Counted from the stretch's first letter, positions 24,311 through 38,741 are shown. The stretch is 64,000 nt of DNA from Plectrocnemia conspersa (GCA_009617715.1 VTFK01000273.1:62001-126000); one strand, 5' to 3'. Translations and numbers: made by a program. The notes: a model not told the origin generated them from the sequence alone.

Positions 24311-26129
24311 ATTTAACTAATTATAAATTTAAGTGAAAAAAATTTTTAGTGAAAAATATTTTTTAAATTATATCAGTGTATTATACAATAGAAAGTAAAA
24401 TAAGTATTCTGTCCTCTAAAAACATAATAAAATTAAGGTCAATTTAATCTAACCTTCTCATAAAATAAATTAACAAATATATTATCCATACAATTTACTA
24501 GTCTCCTTTAATTAGTTTATTTATGGTAAGCTCTCGGTTATGTTAACTGATAATTACCCACATTTTAAGAGGAAAAAACATTGTAACAAACATTCATTAG
24601 ATTAAAAACGTGACATTAATAAAATTCACGAGCGAATTGTATTCCCTTTTATGCGATATTTTCACACTGTGGGGTTGAAATTACACAAACGGGAGCTCGT
24701 GTATTTATAACTCAATTTAAAAAAATTTTTCGCCAAAATATCAACGAACACTTGAACACATGACGCATAAATTGCGATATAAAGTTATTTCGGGAACTGC
24801 CCTTTCGGCGTTAAAAGGTGTTTATCTTATAAATTATAATAATGGCGTTTGATAACAGGTTGACGTTTTGATATACAATAGTTAAACGCGTGTCAAGATA
24901 ACATATTTATTTATGTACAGAGCGCAAAAAAATGACTAAACTGGTGATTTTTATATACTAAGCCATAAAAGAGTACCGTTCCAATTTCGCGTGTGATGCA
25001 ATCCTGTCTTATCCAATTTATTTTATCCGAACAATATATCACGTGCTTCAAAACGTACCATTATTAGACAAAGTCACATGTATCACCGCACAGATCTTAT
25101 TATAGTGGGCCTATTTTGAGGTTGTATTGCTATTGGCCAGTGTAGCGGAATACGTGAGGTTATTTTTACTCCACTCCAAAAGGATACACATCTACATGGA
25201 GATTATATGGAGGTAAATTCCGAGCTCGAAGCAAAACTTGACCTTAGCAATGAGGATCGAAAGCGATCGCATGAAAACATTCAGTCCACGCCCACGTCCA
25301 TTTTATTGGTACAATCGTCATAATTCACAATTTACTGAAATTGACACGTTGACCTTAGGTGGTTAACAATAATTAATAAGGATCAGGGCGTATAATACAT
25401 ACATAATACGGTATCGCCTACAGGGGTTCTAAAATCGATTTAGTACAAACGTAAGTAACATCAGTCATAAATAATATTGTGACTGTTTCAATACCTTATC
25501 ACTTAAATCGAATAAATATGATTCGAAACTTATAAAAGTATACAGTGCTATCTTAATGGTAACATAGAATACTTTGAAAATATAATGATAAGACTATTTT
25601 AATCGCTATATACATGGCTTTGGTTAAAAAATGGTGTCCATCACAAATTTGCCATCCACTATCCAATTTGATTTTTATTCGAAATTCGTTTCCTAATAAA
25701 ATGATTTGTTGTTAGTCAATAGTTAAAAACATTAAATACGACTTCGCTCGGCTTTTTTAAAATAAAATTGCATTTAAAACCTATCTTTGAAGACTGATTT
25801 TTCCAAAATAAATTTAATACCAAAAAACGCAACGCGTGTCATCTAAATGTACAAAAAACGCAACGCTTCTCGAAATCATAAAAAATAAATCCGTAATCCT
25901 TGGTCAGGCTTATCACTAAATTGTTTATTGAAGTGGTTTAATAGCCAATTGACTTGGCTTTCGTGGTGAAAATATTTTTAGAAATTATAATGCCAAATCG
26001 TCCACAAATTTAGTTTGAGTTTAAAATTCGATATTATTGTGTATTCGTCACTCAGGTTATGAACTAAATAAATTTTAAAGTTTATCGGTTATAATCGATC
26101 ATCACTTCAAAGACTTTTTTAAAACACGT
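24311..26129. other. Intergenic, no gene seen
   Basis: AT-rich sequence with no recognised coding or repeat structure. Confidence 0.4.
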
Positions 26130-26600
26130 AGAAATAGGTGCAAAAAATAAGTACCCTTGGTGAAAATCGATACATTACTTGCGAGAAACATTATATGTGG
26201 CTTAGGAAAACAGATGTATGCAGTCGTATACCTGCCAAAAAAAACGTTATTCATAGAATAAATGCGCCTAACGCGCATGATATGGGCCAATCGATACAAA
26301 AGCTCCACTGTTTCGAATTAAAGAAGAGTGGCGCTCTATGATGAGAGTAAAATAAATGTATACTGGTCATATGAGTACATTACTACGTTCGTCGTTAAGG
26401 CGAAAAAATATACAGATATAAATGACTCCAAGCAACTGTAAACTCCAGAAGGCAAAATTATATGGGGGTGCTTCTTATATTCCAGAATGGAAGGTATTTC
26501 TTTTCATCCTTACGATGGAAAAGCATGTGACTAAAAATTTGGACTGCAATTTGATGGATGTTTCTGCACACTGTTATTTGGTAAAAAATATTTAGTAATG
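26130..26600 (+). pseudogene. Tc1-like transposase remnant
   Basis: Three pieces follow in order on the plus strand in shifting frames. SRIPAKKNVIHRINAPNAHD resembles the linker after the helix-turn-helix region of Tc1 transposases. LYDESKINVYWSYEY (26334 on) matches the F.DESKF.L..SDG block with the first catalytic Asp. PEGKIIWGCFLYSRMEGISF (26445 on) matches the GGG.IMVWGCFS..GVG block. Two frameshifts and two stops separate them, and the second Asp and the Glu regions were not found. It is an old dead copy. Confidence 0.68.
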
Positions 26601-27869
26601 TTTTTTTTATCAATAAGTAAAAACCGAAACAGTTTACAACGACGAAATAGACCACACAAATTATTCTCCATCTTCTTTCAAGATGGTCTTCGTATTTGGA
26701 TTAGACCTATCAACGTTTCATCGCGTCAATCTCTGTATAAAATTTAAAAAGTTACTGAGAAAATCTGAATACCACATAAAGCAACCATGAACTATTTATT
26801 TACAAATCTGGGAATTGTGCTCTTCGTATCTTCGCACGGAAAGATTTCAGCAAATAATATAACCAGACGCCATTTAGTAATTTACTTTTGACTGTAACGC
26901 TGATCATTGTCGACATCGACGCGCAAGAAGAACTAAAATCTGCGTAAATACTGCATGTGATTGATAGATTTTCATATGGATCACGAATTTTATGATCGAA
27001 TATTATCAGAATGTGGATACAAGTGTATAATTTAAGAGAAATGGCATGTTACAAGAACAATGTTTACAAAACGAGTAAAACCCGTTTATCAGGCGAACGA
27101 CATTTACGTTTCGTTTTCCTGAATGCTAAGCGACTAGCCATTACAAAAAGTTTATAATCCCTGATCTAAGTCATCGTAGGTATATTAAAAATAACGTATC
27201 AAATCGCACTTGATTGTAGATTGGCCTCGGAAGGCACAAAATGGGTCAAAACGTTATGATGGCGTTGACCTTTTTTCTTTACCTAAATTGGCTCAAATGG
27301 CAACAGTCTCGTAAATCTATCGTTAAGCAATCTACACTTATCGACGAAATTAATGGGTTATTGAGGCACTTATATGGACAACTTTGCTCTGGCAAGTGTC
27401 TTTGTATTGCCATAAATGTTTGATTCAAAATGCACGATCCACATTTTGAAATTTAGCAATGCTCCATTGTCACGCGTGACATTTTCAGTGTCGTGGAATA
27501 TTCACACCAGACAAGGAATGTCTGGTTTTTTTTTTTTTTGAACGTGTATTCTTCCAGTGATGGTTTAATAGTATCTATCCTGCCATTCTCCACAATACGA
27601 AATACGAATTCTTTGCATTGGAAGTGGCGATTTAAAAATAGAGATTCTTGGATTAGGAATGCAAAGCATTCTCAACTGTGGATGCTATCACTCAGCGAAG
27701 CACCGTCGGCGTCATTATACGTGTCAAGGTCTAAAATTGAATCTAGACTTATGCATCTGGTATGCAATAAAATATGGCGGTGAATCTGTGATTTATACGA
27801 TATTAATAGACTTTAAAAAATATAAACCTCAATTCTGTTGGTACAAATATCCAGTATTGTATTATATAT
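26601..27869. other. Intergenic, no gene seen
   Basis: No recognisable gene. The plus-strand frames at 27241-27423 and 27493-27783 contain no known motif and start or end in low-complexity sequence. Confidence 0.4.
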
Positions 27870-28030
27870 AAACAGATAAGTATATTGAACGTATATCCGT
27901 ATTGTGTGCTTAAGAGCTAATAGTAAGGGCGTAAACCCAAACTTGACATCATTCTCAATTATGAATAATGATGAAATGGATAGCTCTCGAACTGACTGTG
28001 TTAACGCAAATATAGTACAGAACTTTTCTC
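27870..28030 (+). repeat. SINE-like repeat R3, copy 2
   Basis: Contains 'cgtatatccgtattgtgtg', 'aagagctaatagtaagggcg', 'tatgaataatgatgaaatgg' and 'gaactgactgtgttaacgca', all nearly identical to the copy at 60.5 kb. Confidence 0.75.
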
Positions 28031-30970
28031 AAATAACAAATATTTTTTGTATAAATTCTGTTTTAAAACGCGGAGTAGTGCAATTCGTCTGATTTGATTC
28101 TCGGTAGTTAAATTTTATTTTAATTGAAAATTTATTGTTCATTATTGCGTTTCATTATAATTTTTTCACTTTTACCTCTCATCTAAATACCATATTTATA
28201 TTGATTTTTGTATTTGAGCGAAGTAGTTATAAACCAGTAAATGGTGTTTATGTTATTTCGATAATCAACTATTTTTCAATATCAATCATGATTGAGAATA
28301 TTTTAACAATATTTACATTTAAAATAGTAGCTTTAACAACATTTGTTATATTTTAATTAATTGGATAACTTTATAGATTTTAATGCGGTAGCTACTAAGA
28401 AAGATAGTTTAAATTTAAAAAATACTACATGTTGTATAAAATAAGTAGCCTTTACTATCATTACAAAACTGATATATCCGTTCGTAATATTTATTATAAT
28501 TTATACTGCAAAGATGCAGATTTTTCCCGCGATTCTTGCTCCCGACCGCTGGAGTCAGGTCGCTCACTCGCGCCATTGTACGAGATAAAAGCAAAACAAT
28601 TTTCGAAGGTTATACAAAAAATGCGCTCGTACGCACAGGCATTAAAAGATAAAACATGAAGTTTGATGCATGATAGTAATAGACTTTATAACCCACATAA
28701 AATATTTTCCAGAAATGCTCTCCACGGTACTCCTTCTCTAGCCAATCTCAATCAACTTCCTTCATTGATACATAATCCTTTTTAACTGTTCGGCTCTTTT
28801 GGTATCCCTGTTGTTACGACATTATAATCTTTGGCATTCTAGTTTCTAATATGCTCAATAGAAAATTATTATTTTAGCGATTTAGAATCATTGAGTGTAC
28901 TGTTACACAAAAATTCATACTAATTTTAACCTTTTATAACCAATATTTGCCATTTTCAATACATAAATAAAGGCCTCCATCAACGACAGAATTAAGATTT
29001 TTTTTATATTCCTAATAAGCTTTTTGATCGACGTTTGGTAAGGATGTGGTGAGCATAACGGATATACTGTTTTTTTTTATATATATATATATTATAAACC
29101 GGTTTAATTCTAAATAGGAAGCTAAAGTCGCCAAGAGGAAAAGTTCACCAATACATTAAAGATTATACCATAAAATTGATCAATTCAACATTGCTTCAAT
29201 GCGATTAAATTAGCCACATGAGCAGTAATTGCAAAAATATCTTGGTACTATGTAATTGCAGATATGTATTATCATATGATACAAATCGAAGGCACGTTTT
29301 CAGTATTAATTACTTTGTAGATGTTCTAGATGCAATTTGAATAAACAAAAAAAATATGCAATTCGAACTTGACTGGGCAGTCTTCGACGTGACTAGAAAA
29401 CTCAATGCGATCACGTATCGAATGAAGGTCGATTTAAAGGTACTGAACCTGTCCATCGATATACTGAGAGAAGTGTACGTAGAACATGTCTACTTCTATT
29501 TCGGTTATGCTAGGTTCAAAAACCATCGTTGAGAGTTTGCGAAAGTTGCAGTGCGCAAATACCGGTAGCGATTCTCCGTCAGATATGATGAAATAATAAA
29601 AAATAGTTGCTAACACTTAATAGTATGCAACGTGGGAAATGTGGACATGGCTTCTGTCAAATGGCGCAATGTGTATGTGTGCCTTCATTTTGTAGAGAAC
29701 GATGATTCGTGGTAAGCGGAAACTTTAACCGCGTTGAGGTTTTGCACTATGTGTAGTTAAAAATGTGGTTACATTAATACCACTGTTGCTGCAATATGCT
29801 AAAACGTGCACATTTTTAATAATGGAATGTGCAAGCGAGTGGCTTGCAGGTCTTGGAACTCCCAAGAGTGTGCGAAGGAATGCAACGCGTCACAAAACTC
29901 CCAGAATTTATTTACACAAGTGTCCCGATAGTTGCATCGTAAAAACTATAAAAAAATATTTGTATAAATTTACGTTGAAGGAAGGAAAACACGTACATAA
30001 TAAACATGTTTTTTTATAAAATAATTTTATTGATATTATAATATAATTCACACAGCTGCCGAGAAAAATAAAGATTCCAGCAACTCATGATACATTATCA
30101 CTAAAACCTAATGGATAATTTCTTGTGAATTTAATTTCGAATATTCATTTTGATTTATACATAATTCATTTTGATTTATGCGGTAAAATTATGGAATAAT
30201 AAAAACATTGTTTTACATAAATTTCCACTTCATCATTTTTTTGCAATTTGTCATCATCATATTATAAAAAAATGGCGTTTCACTAATTAGTAATTGCTTA
30301 ATTAATATTATCATTATATGTAGTGGATTCTTAGATTAAAACGTCAAATTTATTTTTGTGTTCCAAAAGTGACAAGCATTACAGTAAATACATGATTGCG
30401 ATCGTTTGACTCAAAAATTATTAAAAAGACAATTTGTTAACAGGTAAAACGCTTGTTATTTGAAGACCCCAAAGAAAAACATGTTAACTGACATACACAT
30501 AGCTTCGAGATATTTAAAGATTTTTCCGTTTTTTTTTAAATTACTAAAATAATAATTTATTTTTTAAATTATTTATACTTTTTAGAATTGAAATTATTAT
30601 TATTAAAATGAATCATTTGTCAAGCAAATGTTTTAATATTTCAAGAATACGACATCTAAAATACAATATGTGAGTTATCATTTCTCACATGTTCTCGAAA
30701 AACCTTGTTCTCATCATCCCACAAATATGATTCGCAATATGCAAATTGATATGCCTAAATTATTAAAACACGATGCAAAAACGTGCGATTTATATATTTA
30801 AATATAAGCGAAAAACTTTTCGTTCACTATGTGTACAATTGTACACACCAACTTCGTACGTTAATATTTCGGCTTTTTGGATATTTTTGAATAATTCGGT
30901 AAAATGGTCACACGGTAAGAAAGTTGCACGATAAAAATGTCATACAGTGCGATAAGAAGTCGAAACACGA
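28031..30970. other. Intergenic, no gene seen
   Basis: AT-rich with a short TA repeat at 29078-29092. A patch at 28530-28580 is GC-richer and includes 'gctcccgaccgctggagtca'; a related phrase, 'gatcccgaccgcaggagca', occurs at 13095, hinting at another short repeat. No gene is recognisable. Confidence 0.4.
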
Positions 30971-30974
30971 TTCA

Positions 30975-32270
30975 TGAATCTGTGGGGGTTCTTCCTGAAA
31001 CTCTCGCAATAATTACCGTAACCACCACACAATAAGGCTGAACTTGACAATAGTGTAAATGAAGGGGCCACACAAAAGGCCTTGTTACGTCCAGAAAAAA
31101 GCGTTTCACATAAAAAAACACGTAATTATTCTCTGATGCATTGAAAGAATATTTCTTTGTTGCGAAACGGGCATGAAAACAATATATCACCAGATGACAA
31201 AAAGCACCGTCACAATATTCCCGTTGCACCATTCGATCTCGGTAGGATGTCCATCAAGCAAATGTCACATTCTAGAGGCTTCAACATATTTTGTTGTTTG
31301 AAGAAACGAGTGCAACGGCTTGAAGAAACGAGTCAGCGAGCTTTGCAACTCTTGATACTTAAAGCTGGTCTCCAATGAGGAGAGGCCAGACGGCTTGAGA
31401 CGGTGAACTATACGGTCATAGAAAAGAACGAACCTCTAATACACCGGCACTGCCACAAATACAAGACCTCCGAGGACCATCTACTGGACATCATCCCTCC
31501 GCCAGCTTCTCCACCATTGCTCGGAGAAAAACGATACCATAGTTTGTCCCGATAGATGTAATATTATATAATAAAGTATTACTAGCTTCCATCGGCGTCT
31601 TTCTGGTTGTGAAGTCACACCCCTTAGGATTAGAAACCTTAAAAAGCAAAACAACATATTTTCTCATCCTAAAGTCATTTTTGATAATAAAAAAAAGCAC
31701 AGAATCAGATGGCAAAATATATATTCACTGGGTAATTAACACATTTTTATCGTATATGGTATATTTGCAGTTGACATGTTCTACATCTTCTAGCCGCTTT
31801 AAAGCAGTATTTCATTTGATAGAGTACACGAAGCTTATGGTAGTGAATATTATTGTTTATATTCGACAAAAATGCCATTTAAAAAGTTCTTGCCTAAAAA
31901 AGTGCTAAAAGTTGTATTGAAGCAACTGCTTAAAAACAACTGCATTTTTCTCAATACCATCTACATATGTTTAAAATCGATTAACTTTGGGAATAGCATT
32001 ATACTAAAGATGATGAAAAAAATATATCCTAGGTATGCATCTGCCAAAATCAGGAACACCGAGAGATCAAAGAAATCGGGGACAGTAGGGTCGTTGATCT
32101 CGTGCCTTACCCTCTTATGGTATATAAACCGTAAGCATCATAAGATTCCCTATCGAGCTCGACGGTTTACCGTTACATTCTAATTAGAATCCACTACTAT
32201 TTGCCTCTCAGCCATACACCGTGGGGGTGTTACCCTGCGCTTCTAAAGAAATATTCACCATTTTATTTTT
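30975..32270 (+). mobile_element. Unclassified mobile-element copy E1 (matches an inverted copy at 62.07-62.88 kb)
   Basis: The first 330 bp (30990-31300) match the complement of 62575-62870 at roughly 75-80 per cent by eye, for example 'gatgcattgaaagaatattt' and 'caatatatcaccaga'. A second match follows at 32185-32265 against 62150-62070 ('tttgcctctcagccatacac' against 'tttgcctctcatctatacat'). In both copies one frame gives SDALKEYF.VAKR followed further on by IYHQ.TKSTV, and the end gives MPLxxTxxxxxxALLKKY, so the family was once coding. I cannot assign it. The copy here is longer in its middle, and both are broken by stops. Confidence 0.5.
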
Positions 32271-32539
32271 ATTATATAATAATACTCTTTTCTTATAATA
32301 AATACAAATATTTTATTGCTTTTGGAAACAACAATAGTAGGAACACATTTAATAATGTCTATAATAATTATATTTATTTAAAAAATCTTTGAAATTCTGC
32401 TCAAAATTAAAAAAAATCAGATACATAAGTAGCAAAATTATGAAATAAAGTTAATGGTATTGTAGGTTAATCAAATTTATTCATTTAACAATCCAAAACT
32501 GATGCTGATCCCCTAGAAATAGAAGTGGGAGGGGTGTCG

Positions 32540-33080
32540 CACGCAACGAAGAAAGAGATCAAGCATGCTATTTCGTGTAACGGTACTTCGTCCAGACGAC
32601 ATGGGAATCTTATGAAGCAAACCGTAACGCTGCCATAGAAAAGGGACTTTATTAATCAAGATTGATCAAAGACTCAAAAAATAGTAAGGATGATGGTCTT
32701 CAACTACTTTCCCCGAAAGCTGCTATACTTTGGAGCAAGATAAATAAGTGTTTTTAAGAAAATAATTGCCGATTCAAATTTCAGTAAGTCATATAAATCT
32801 GAGACATATCGGTTCCAAGAAAACCCCTTCTCTCCGCCTAACGCCAGAGACACCAGGTTTTTAAGCCACGGCCTGGTAATGATAGTTTATTCGTCACCGA
32901 GAGGGACTACATTTCTGAACTACATTTTGAACTTCTACTTGAACTTTGCTACTGAGCTCGAATCCAATCGTAGCTTTCACTGAATTAACACAGATAACAT
33001 TTCGAAGTCTAAAGAAAGCTGCTACTTCTACTTCGATCGTCCGTTTTGGTCCAGCCAAGCAGTGGTCTTGAACCTCCAAG
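32540..33080 (+). pseudogene. Jockey-like non-LTR reverse transcriptase remnant
   Basis: Plus-strand fragments read ETYEANRNAAIEKGLY and SRLIKDSKNSKDDG, then ILWSKINKC. This order resembles the region just before the reverse-transcriptase domain of Jockey-type elements (YR..RN.....R.AKR.YY...I......WK.IN). The later part (32790-33060) is similar to 36895-37100, and a piece of that in turn resembles 61010-61060. Stops interrupt all frames. I assign it by this chain of similarity rather than by a catalytic motif. Confidence 0.45.
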
Positions 33081-35624
33081 AGTTCAACTCAACGATATAA
33101 AACATATCTATACAAAAACATTTTTAACTGTTGAAATTTAAAAATAATTTATTTAACTCTTGCAATTTTAAGGTTTACAAATACGAAATACCCAATAGGT
33201 TTTCACTGAATTCTCATGGTAGCAAAATACCATTCTATATTTCGTAAACGAGATGTAATAAATAAAAATCGAAGGTACTCAAAACACACTTAATTGTAAG
33301 AACGATTTAAAATGAATTTTTGTTCATTAGCTATCGTAATGTGAATGGTACATTACACACAAAAAATGTAATAATCGGTTTATATATACATACAATTGTA
33401 TATATTTGTATGTATATACACAGCACGCAATGCGTAAATTTGAGTTTCACCAAAAACAAATCAATTTCCATTGGCGTTGTTTTTCCACTTCGCAACCATT
33501 CCGAACGCACGAAAATCGTTCAAAATCACCGTGAAGTATCAAACCCATCGCTGGCATTACGGACCGATTGCTTCCTGGGTATCATAAGAAACGCTTGATG
33601 CATGACACAACAACGGCATGGAAGTTATTGAATCAAGAGGCACAAAAATCCGCGACGAAATGCAGCAGATTATATAACCGGACGATGATCGAAAGTCAAA
33701 TCGTGCTTTGGGCCATTGTTTCGCTGTTGTGAAATTTGGTTAATGGCGAATAGGAGCATACACCGCTAGTTATAAAGTCGGTTAAATAACTCATCATTGT
33801 TACCGAATGTGGTCATGGCTGGTCGGTTTGACGATCGCGTTTGACGAAACTCGGCAACATCACGAATGACTTGCTACCCGCTACATATGTAGATAAAACC
33901 GTTTGTAAGGTTTATTAGAAACTGATGAAATGACTGATGGGAAAGATGATCGTAACATCTTTGATAATCATTGATAATCCATATAATAGTTATAGGAGAG
34001 AACAATAATTTAGACCGACTTAAGTGAGATTACAATAAACCCGATTGATTTGAATATAATAGAGAATTCTATGGTTGAAGAACATGGACAATGATAAGAG
34101 GTACAGTAAGTTCGAGATCGCGATCGATATTATTATGAATTTTTTTTTTTATATAATAATGTTATAGTTCCTAAATTAAAATCTCCAGATTAAACACCGA
34201 GATATGTTAAAAATCACTGCATATAAACATCAACAATAGAAGATCTAAAATAGTAGTATTCTCTACACTAAATTTCCAGCTCGAAAGAAAACTTATTATT
34301 TGTACTCTTAACATAACTTCACACAAATATTCAGTACAGTAGTAATTTGATCAACTAAATCTGCCACAAAAAATCGGCACGAAAACTTTCTTAATGCACT
34401 TTGCAAAGATGCTACATTCGATACGAATAAAACATACATTAGCTACAAAATAAAAGGAAGTTCGCTCGCTGCGAAAGAGTTGCTCAATTTTCAACGAGTC
34501 TGGTTGCTATGTGTGCCAGCGTTTATTCGACAAAAAAAACGCTTAATCAAGATGATACCTGCGCACATGTCTAGTTACAATTCAAACCAATGTTGACACA
34601 AGTATGTACCAACTTTTAAGGACAATGCCATAACGGTACATAGGCGCAGCGAAGGACGTTGATTTATATGCATGAGAGTGATTCACTTTATTGTCATTCG
34701 ATACATACACTTGATGTAGATAGATATAATACATGTGTGCGACTCGGTGACGTTTTCGCTAATCATCATAAACTCACAGTGAATGTTAAATTTTAGTATC
34801 TGTGATGGAGTTAAATGAAATCTCCGGAAGCATTAGTAGTAATGCACGAAGGACAAGATTGTGCATGGTTGAATTAATTGGATAGCTAGTGGACAATGAT
34901 GATTGGATTCGAACAATCATACGATGTCTACATTGAATGATCTTTCAGACAATGAAAAATTATCTTTCAGAAAAACTCTGGAATAGCAAAATAAAGTAAT
35001 TTTGGGTAAAGTAGAAAAAATTGCACTCGAAGATTCATTTAAAATTCAAGATATTCATATAGTTTGAAATTAATAAATTGCTGGACTATTTTACCATAAA
35101 TTGAATCAGAATACCAGATAAGAAATCTCCACACGACACTGACCGCAAAATAATAATATTTATAAGACACAAGGCCGTAAGATTAACAAGACATTTTTAT
35201 AAATCTTAATATCATTATTATTGTATGTTTGTAAATTATTGACTATAACACAAGTGAAGACTACTACCGTGTGAATGTAAACAACCAGCAAAATAACGAA
35301 TGAAGTTGTAATTATATAATCTTTTCGCCCGCCGGCGAATTGAGCTTAATAGTGTAATACTTGTGACAATCCATTTAATCAGGGGTTGTTTGCAGACCAC
35401 TATATGAAATTGTCATTTATCAAAAACTCTAAGATATTCATACTGCGCGACCAATTACCAATTTTTTTTAATAAAATGGACAATAATGGGTGAAACACAA
35501 AAACGCTACGCGGCTTAATGCACCTTTATACTTATATAACAATATATCAACTCTTTTCAATTTTTTTTCAAAGAACAATTTATTAATAAAACATATTTAC
35601 AGAAAAAGTAAAAATTGAAAAACA
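33081..35624. other. Intergenic, no gene seen
   Basis: A stretch at 33430-33900 is less AT-rich and has a 92-codon plus-strand frame without recognisable domains. Nothing else was identified. Confidence 0.35.
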
Positions 35625-35730
35625 AGTCAGTTCGAGAGCTATTCATTTCATCATTATTCATAATTGAGAAGGAGATGGCAAGTAAATAAAATCGCACGAT
35701 ACGGATATACGTCTTTGCTTGTATTGGGTA
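35625..35730 (-). repeat. SINE-like repeat R3, copy 3 (inverted)
   Basis: In complement it gives 'cgtatatccgtatcgtgcg', 'tctcaattatgaataatgat' and 'gaaatgaatagctctcgaac', matching copy 2 at 27.9 kb across about 100 bp. Confidence 0.75.
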
Positions 35731-36779
35731 TGTCAAAAAAACATTTGTGTCAAGAAAAATTGTTTGGATTCATTTTACACAAAAATAAAGAATATTGCAT
35801 ATAGTGCCATATATGGCCATACATATTTATAGCACTCAATGCATGGAGTACCAGATATTGCTGTATCATCATAATATTTACGTACCAGTATTTAATGTTT
35901 CTCGATATATGTATGTACTTACACATTTAACGAAAAATGAATATTCAAAAACGTAGCAATGTGTCATTACCAGCTGACGCACTTCAAATGACTACCAACT
36001 GTTAACGTATTTCTGATTTCGGTACCTGATGGCAAAGTGGTCGCAATTATGTTACTAAAGATGTCACTGTATGGAGCAAGGCAAAAAATAATCAGAAGAA
36101 AGAGATTTTTTAAATTAGCTTGTGAGGCCATATATGGCACTGTATGTTGTAAGGGGTTAAAGAATAATTTAAGTAATGAAAGTAAAAGTGAGGCTAAAGG
36201 CAAAATTGGTACTTTGTTTGGAATCCAAAATTACATACGTATGTACATATAAGTCAATCACGTGAGTCGAGTATTCTAAAACAAAACGAGCAAATGAGCG
36301 AGCACCGAAAGTTCTGGGTCAGAGGTTTTTATGGAACGAATTGCATCCGTCCGCTGCCTTCTAAGAACTATTTATTATTTTGCGCTTTACAGCTAATGCT
36401 ATTTTGTTTTATGTGAAAGTTTCCTTAATTTAGATTTTTAGACCAACTGACCAAAATATGTATTGATTACTATAGATTTGTTATTTTTGGGTACTGTCCA
36501 AAAATGTGGCATGTACTACAATTATGTGCGTTCGCGGTAAAATATAGCGATATTTTCTATGATATAAATATTTAATATGTATGCGCAAATAATACTGAAC
36601 AGAAATTAAATTACAATAAAATAGTTCACAAGATCCATTATAATGAATGGATTTGTGTCCCTTTAATTTATAACGGACCAGAGCGGCCAACATAAAACAA
36701 TAGAACACCAATAATGCTAAAATGGGATCTATTGTGCCGACACACAATAACGAAAGAATATGCACATTTAAAAGATGCT

Positions 36780-37110
36780 TCAAAATGTACTTCAAAAAAC
36801 GACCAGCAAAAATATTGTCTCTAAGCGAGCAGTACAACTTCACTGTTGCCGATTTTATGCTTTTTAGAAGATGTTACTTGGCAATGAAAATTTCTGTGAG
36901 TAATATAAATCTGAGAATTTTTGGTTCTGAGTAACACCTTCTCTCTGCTAGAAACCAGAGACACTATTTTGATCGCGCTATGGAATACATGAGAGTTCAG
37001 CATGAATAGACGTAGGCAAACCTTCGGAATAGAAGAACAGCAGCTGCTTTCATTTTGATCGACAAGTTTGGTTAAGCCAATGAATAACATATAAGAGTAA
37101 GTATTGTTAC
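36780..37110 (+). pseudogene. Jockey-like remnant, 3' part of the reverse transcriptase region
   Basis: This segment aligns by eye with 32690-33070, for example 'taatataaatctgag' and 'gctttcattttgatcgacaa' against 'gctacttctacttcgatcgt'. Its 'agttcagcatgaatagacgt' matches 'agttcagcatgaataaatgt' at 61015, which lies just behind the YADD block of the 60.7 kb copy. It is therefore likely the region after YADD. All frames contain stops. Confidence 0.42.
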
Positions 37111-38741
37111 AACAGGCAGAACAAACTGATATTTGGTGATACTTGATTCTATAATAATTTATATTCAAAAAGGTAAGAAGTATTTTGCAAAATAATATCC
37201 CATAAGCGTTAGATAAACTGGTAAAATAAAAATGAATAAATAAGTATTCAGATAGAACACCGTAAATATCGTAAAGACGTATAACAAATTATTTTATATT
37301 CTACTTTGTATAATATAATCTCTACTAAAATCAAGACTATCGCTTATGCCTTCACAGCACGAGTTAAGATTGGGCAATCTCAAGTTTGAGAAATCTCTTA
37401 ATGCGCCTATTTGGCTACACACAATATGGTTAACTCTTTACGTTTGAATACGTCGATTATTGTGGTACATTTCCGTTATTGGTTCTTAGACGTTTAGCTC
37501 CGCACATAAAAAAATCACCTATTTGACTTCGTGACGAACTCAAAATGCAAATGCAGCTTCAATATGATGCAAGAATAGTGAAAAAAATGCGTTCCATTTA
37601 AGGCGACTGTTTCGGTGACATTTCGCCTCTTTCCGAAAACAAAGACACAAGGGGCACCAATATAGACAAGGAATGAATCGCTTTTAGGTGAAAATACTCT
37701 CAAGGTTATTTATAATAAAACAGCTTTGAAAAACTGCAAACATGCATTAGCTAGTAATAAATTAGTAATGGTACATCTCGAGGATATCTGCTAGTTTGAT
37801 GTATGTACTTGCACTATTGAATCGAACGCTGATCGACAAGAGTGCCTTCCGCACGGAATAGAAGATGCTAATGAACGGTTTCAAGATATACAGAACAGCA
37901 CGAGATGCTGAGTTGTCGGCGAGAAGAATGTATAAATTGAACGTATCTAGAAAGCGTGAAATCAACACTAAATTATGAGACATCTTTAGATAAGTCGAGC
38001 AAAGCTTCTTCTATTACATTATACGATGTATGTTAATAATATGTAATTTAACCTTTCTTTAATTTGTTGGTGGAACGTTGAAAATCTCTGATATCTAGTA
38101 TCAAGATAAGCAAATAGAATAACTATTACCGGGAAAATAATGCGGAAGAAATAATAGCCGAGTGCTGATCGTAATTTTACAACGGTCATGATTTTTTTGA
38201 TTAAAAATCTCATTACATCAAAATTAGCATTAATTGAAATTCATTTTATACTTTTTTAATTAAAGAATTTTAATTAATAAATATAAATAAGTATTAGGTA
38301 TTAGATTTTATGAATATCAAAACTTGCATGAACGAAAACAGAAGCTTAAGATTGTGTCAAAAATTCACTTTGCAAGCTGAGACATTTCTAACTGACTTTA
38401 CCGCTATGGGTTGTGTGGGACATAGAACATCTTTATTTAGCGATATGTGATGATATTGTTAAAAAACATATTGAGTCAATAATGAGAAAAAATGCTTAAA
38501 AGTTGTAGGTCATTTTAAATAACGAGCAAGCAAATAGTATTGAAGTGCTAAGAAGTTGCGCTATATCAAATAATTATAGAACTATAAAATAGTATTTAAC
38601 TTATGCTGGACAAAATAACGCTAAGAATCTCAGTTCAGTTTGAATACAGTCATGTCAAAAACTAACGTAGTTTTTTTTTTTTTTTGAAGAAAAATATTAA
38701 ATTAAAAATATTATTATAAGAAGTTTAAGTCATGGTTCAAT
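37111..38741. other. Intergenic, no gene seen
   Basis: Mixed AT-rich sequence. The minus-strand frame at 37762-37983 is open for 73 codons but matches nothing I know. Confidence 0.35.

Noticed and set aside
31872..32183. 103-codon Lys-rich plus-strand frame
   Set aside because: It lies inside the broken mobile-element copy E1 and the frame is not shared with the 62 kb copy; not an independent gene.
33320..33598. 92-codon plus-strand frame in a less AT-rich patch
   Set aside because: No recognisable domain or splice-flanked structure; left as intergenic.
36481..36843. 120-codon minus-strand frame, the longest after ERGIC2 and NDUFAF7 exon 1
   Set aside because: Composition follows the AT-rich background, no known motif and no clear gene context; a long frame of this kind is expected by chance in 64 kb.
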